A stretch of 12,671 bases of DNA from Conidiobolus incongruus B7586. Its lineage: Eukaryota; Entomophthoromycota; Entomophthoromycetes; Entomophthorales; Conidiobolaceae. Positions 10,189-12,671 of this stretch are shown one piece after another. Made by a program: the position numbers and the translations under genes. Positions within the stretch are counted from its first letter, which is position 1; every line of letters begins with the position of its first letter. The notes beneath the pieces were generated by a model. That model searched no databases and was not told where the DNA came from. It saw nothing but the letters and a program-made list of their open reading frames with translations. The stretch is from contig JNEM01011911.1 in assembly GCA_000697335.1 (NCBI GenBank), positions 1-12,671 on the forward strand. The letters run 5' to 3'.

Positions 10189-11333
10189 CTAATACTTCCA
10201 TATGTTTAAATAAATTATAAAGATATTAAACCTTATTAAAGGGAGGTGAGTGGTTGTTTTATTATCGAAATTTAATCTGAAAATGAGCAATATTTTACAT
10301 AATGTGAGTATTTGAATTGTTGAATTGAATCGTGTGATATTAATAGTCTTTATATCGCAAAATTTATTATACCTAGATAGGAATATGATAGTATGAAAAT
10401 TAGGGAAATATGAGAAACATTTTAACATGTATGACAAATTGTTACAGTATGTCAAATATACTCTGGTTAATATTTCAATAGATAGGCAATAAACGGGTGG
10501 AATAATGTCCACATATAGAATATTATGATAACCCTTCAAGCTTTCTGAGACTGGATGATTTATTGATTACGCTGATATAGTCATGATCCAATAAATTCAC
10601 TTTAATTTGTATATCATTTGAAAATTTTGAATCAATTTCTAAATAGAATTTCTATGACGTCACGACACAAATACGAGAATGACTTGAGGTTTGGTTGTTA
10701 GTTCCAGTTAAAAATATTTTTTAAATCATGAAATTGGCTTGATCTATTGTTAGGAGAGATTGAAGAGTTGTCTTCATCCATTCTATCGCTTAATTCATAC
10801 CTCGCCGATAGCTAATTCTTGAAATGCTAGTGGTAATTGTGACTTGATTTCAGGTCTGGGTGGTATTTAGGAATCAAAAGCTCGACCTCGGAAATGTGTA
10901 TTTTTATCATTAAAAATATATTGATGAATCGATTTAATATGCATTTATATTAATTTGAGTTTTCCTAATTGTGAATTCAAAATATAAGTAAATTGATTAA
11001 AAATTGTACTCAGATCACTTAATAAAAGCTTACAGGGTATAAAAACAGTCATCACAAATTCAGACGTTGAAATTGTAACTTTTTCAATTTTCTGAGATAA
11101 TTTTGCATTTCTCCAGTTCCTTCAGATTTCGGAATTTATTTGCATGTACTCCAAAAACCTAGTTGCAAATATCTCAGCGGTTTCAATCGATTTCGAACAC
11201 TTACATGATAAACTCATATTGATAGTTAGTTGTCGGTAGAAATGATAATTAAATATATATAAATACATTCGACCAATGGGTTTTATTGATATCTTTTGAT
11301 TTCTTAAATTTCTCCATATTATTTTAAATTACA
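10189..11333 (-). pseudogene. heavily decayed LRR-type gene, probably F-box/LRR family
   Basis: A GC-richer island whose minus strand gives coherent protein in successive frames from right to left. One frame is open from about 11333 to TAA 10945-10947 with a single TGA (11122-11124); it contains RNWRNAKLSQKIEKVTISTS and LSTIFNQFTYILNSQLGKLK. An overlapping frame at 11084-11152 reads KFRNLKELEKCKIISEN, a typical LRR phrase. Next comes a 27-codon block at 10830-10910 (ISEVELLIPKYHPDLKSS). A block at 10523-10789, with stops at 10721 and 10652, follows and includes LDHDYISVINKSSSLRKLEG. Last is an open stretch of 116 codons at 10189-10539 (LKCFSYFPNFHTIIFL, STIQILTLCKILLIFRLN). Length and Leu/Ile periodicity fit an LRR protein. 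At least three frame changes and several stops mean it is dead unless undetected introns are involved. The patch at 11426-11731 may be its F-box end. Confidence 0.5.
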
Positions 11334-11425
11334 AAAAAATCAATTAATAACATTCCCAAAAATAATATTTAAATCAACTATTATAAATAATGGAATTCAT
11401 TATAAAATTCTTTAATATATTGAAT

Positions 11426-11731
11426 TTATTGAAAATATGGCTTTTTTGATGACAAGATAAATGAAAATATATTATTGTTTAAAAGTTCATTAATTTCAAA
11501 TTTTACTTTTAAATATGAAAATGTAAAATAAAATCATATTGATAAATAATCACTTCCTCCTTTTTGAATAAAAGAATTCGATACAAATGATAATTGTTTA
11601 ATTTATTTATATAAGCTTTTACAAACTATTTTGAGTGTCTCTCCCTCTATATTGAAATATAAAGTAAGAATGTCATCAAATCTCTTTCCCTGAATTATAT
11701 TCTCTACGGAAATAATCAAAATCACAGTGAT
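11426..11731 (-). pseudogene. decayed F-box-like fragment
   Basis: One minus-strand frame runs from just after TGA 11732-11734 to TAA 11426-11428 with only two internal stops in about 101 codons, far fewer than expected in sequence this AT-rich. Its first part, RFDDILTLYFNIEGETLKIV followed by CKSLYK, a stop, and IKQLSF, resembles the F-box pattern 'x-I-L-x-Y-L ... L-x-L-V-C-K-x-x-x-x-x-I-x-x-L-x-F'. It sits just upstream of the LRR-like remnant at 10189-11333 on the same strand. The two together span about 1.5 kb, close to the size of one F-box/LRR gene, so they may be parts of one dead gene. A separate gene fragment or a chance frame is possible. Confidence 0.4.
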
Positions 11732-12671
11732 TCATATTTGATGAGTAAAATGAATAGTAATTAAGACTAGTTCCTTTGAATAAGCAAATTATTGATAATT
11801 CTAACTGTATATATAATTTTTATAGTACTAAGTATAACCTTTGTTATTTTTAATTTATTTTTATACACTTATCAAATTTTTTAATATTTAATTTATATAT
11901 ACATAAAAAATTTATATTTATTATAAATAAATAATTAAAAAAATATAGTTTTAATATATATTTTAAATTTTTTTAAATAACATGATTTGAAAGTTAAATC
12001 ATTGATTTATGAATTATAATATTTTTAACATATAGTGAAAATAACTTTAAATGATTTTACCATATATTAATCTATTTATATTTCATATTTATAATTATAA
12101 CTCGTAGTATAAATTATTTTTTCAATAATAATATTATTAGAAGATTCTTTGATCTGAATTTATACAAAAAATAAAATCTAAGTCTATGGTTTATTTTATA
12201 TTTAATCATATAATAGTAATTAATCTTTTTTTCAAAACCCCATATTAGATATTCTTAATTATATCTAATTAAGTAACGACAAATAATTAAATAGCTGTGA
12301 GATAAGTTGAAATTATTGAAATATATATTAATAATATAAATATTTGGCAATATTTTCAATAATTATATTTAATTAAAAGTCATGTTTATAAGTTTATAAA
12401 ATAATTAATAAAATTAAAATATGTAATTTTTTATAAATTATTTCAAAAATATTTTAAATATTATTTAACTAATTCAAATAAATTAATTTGAAAAATATAA
12501 TACTATTCAAAAAAATATAAACACTTATTAATAGAATATTTATAAATTTTTAATTATTAATTAATTTAATATATTATATATTATAAGATATAGAATTTTA
12601 ATAGATATTATATAGTATTACTTAATCTAAATCTGTTCTTATTAGTCTTAAAATAGAAATTAATATTATAT
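11732..12671. other. AT-rich spacer to the right edge
   Basis: Nearly pure A/T sequence after about 11800, with stops in all frames. A small 8-bp hairpin (12245-12252 with 12261-12268) is the only structure seen. No gene or transposon is recognised. Confidence 0.65.

Noticed and set aside
11164-11210. GTAAGT...CTAG intron in the decayed LRR-like gene
   Set aside because: The donor looks good but the intron would be only about 46 bases, it would remove coding-like sequence, and the joined frame still meets a stop. Not enough to call a spliced gene.
678-11217. Reassigned TGA codon (non-standard genetic code)
   Set aside because: TGA interrupts the mariner frame, the broken F-box gene and the decayed LRR gene, but each also has TAA/TAG stops or frame changes, and the intact 424-codon gene needs no TGA. 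Decay explains it better.
3371-12268. Recurrent TTAGATAT/ATATCTAA short palindromes as a regulatory motif or MITE end
   Set aside because: They vary in arm length and spacing, lack target-site duplications and are expected often in A/T-rich sequence.

Overview
The window looks like nuclear DNA from a very AT-rich eukaryote, most likely an early-diverging fungus. The best guess is an entomophthoralean fungus such as Conidiobolus. That guess rests on recalled resemblance to its large families of F-box/leucine-rich-repeat (RNI-like) proteins and on low GC; it is not proven. Genes and gene remains stand out as islands of more mixed base composition in nearly pure A/T spacer. I see no tRNA, rRNA, CRISPR array or bacterial-style operon.

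Layout. Positions 1-626 hold the 5' half of a decayed mariner (Tc1/mariner) transposase on the minus strand; the rest lies beyond the left edge. A (TA)n run at 626-651 abuts its outer end. At 678-2085 (plus) lies an F-box/LRR gene that reads almost end to end but carries one in-frame TGA and one frame change. A spacer of about 3.1 kb follows. At 5179-6453 (minus) is the only clearly intact gene, a 424-residue F-box/LRR protein related to the broken one and tail-to-tail with it. The rest is spacer interrupted by weaker coding remains on the minus strand: an unrecognised patch at 7120-7479, an LRR-like patch at 10189-11333, and an F-box-like patch at 11426-11731. The last two could be one dead gene.

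How it fits together. F-box proteins normally link targets, bound by their LRR part, to Skp1-Cullin ubiquitin ligases. The window shows one intact member, one slightly broken member and two or three heavily decayed ones, the pattern expected of a family with fast birth and death. The mariner copy lies directly upstream of the broken gene and may have contributed to its loss. I found no convincing novel multi-gene system.
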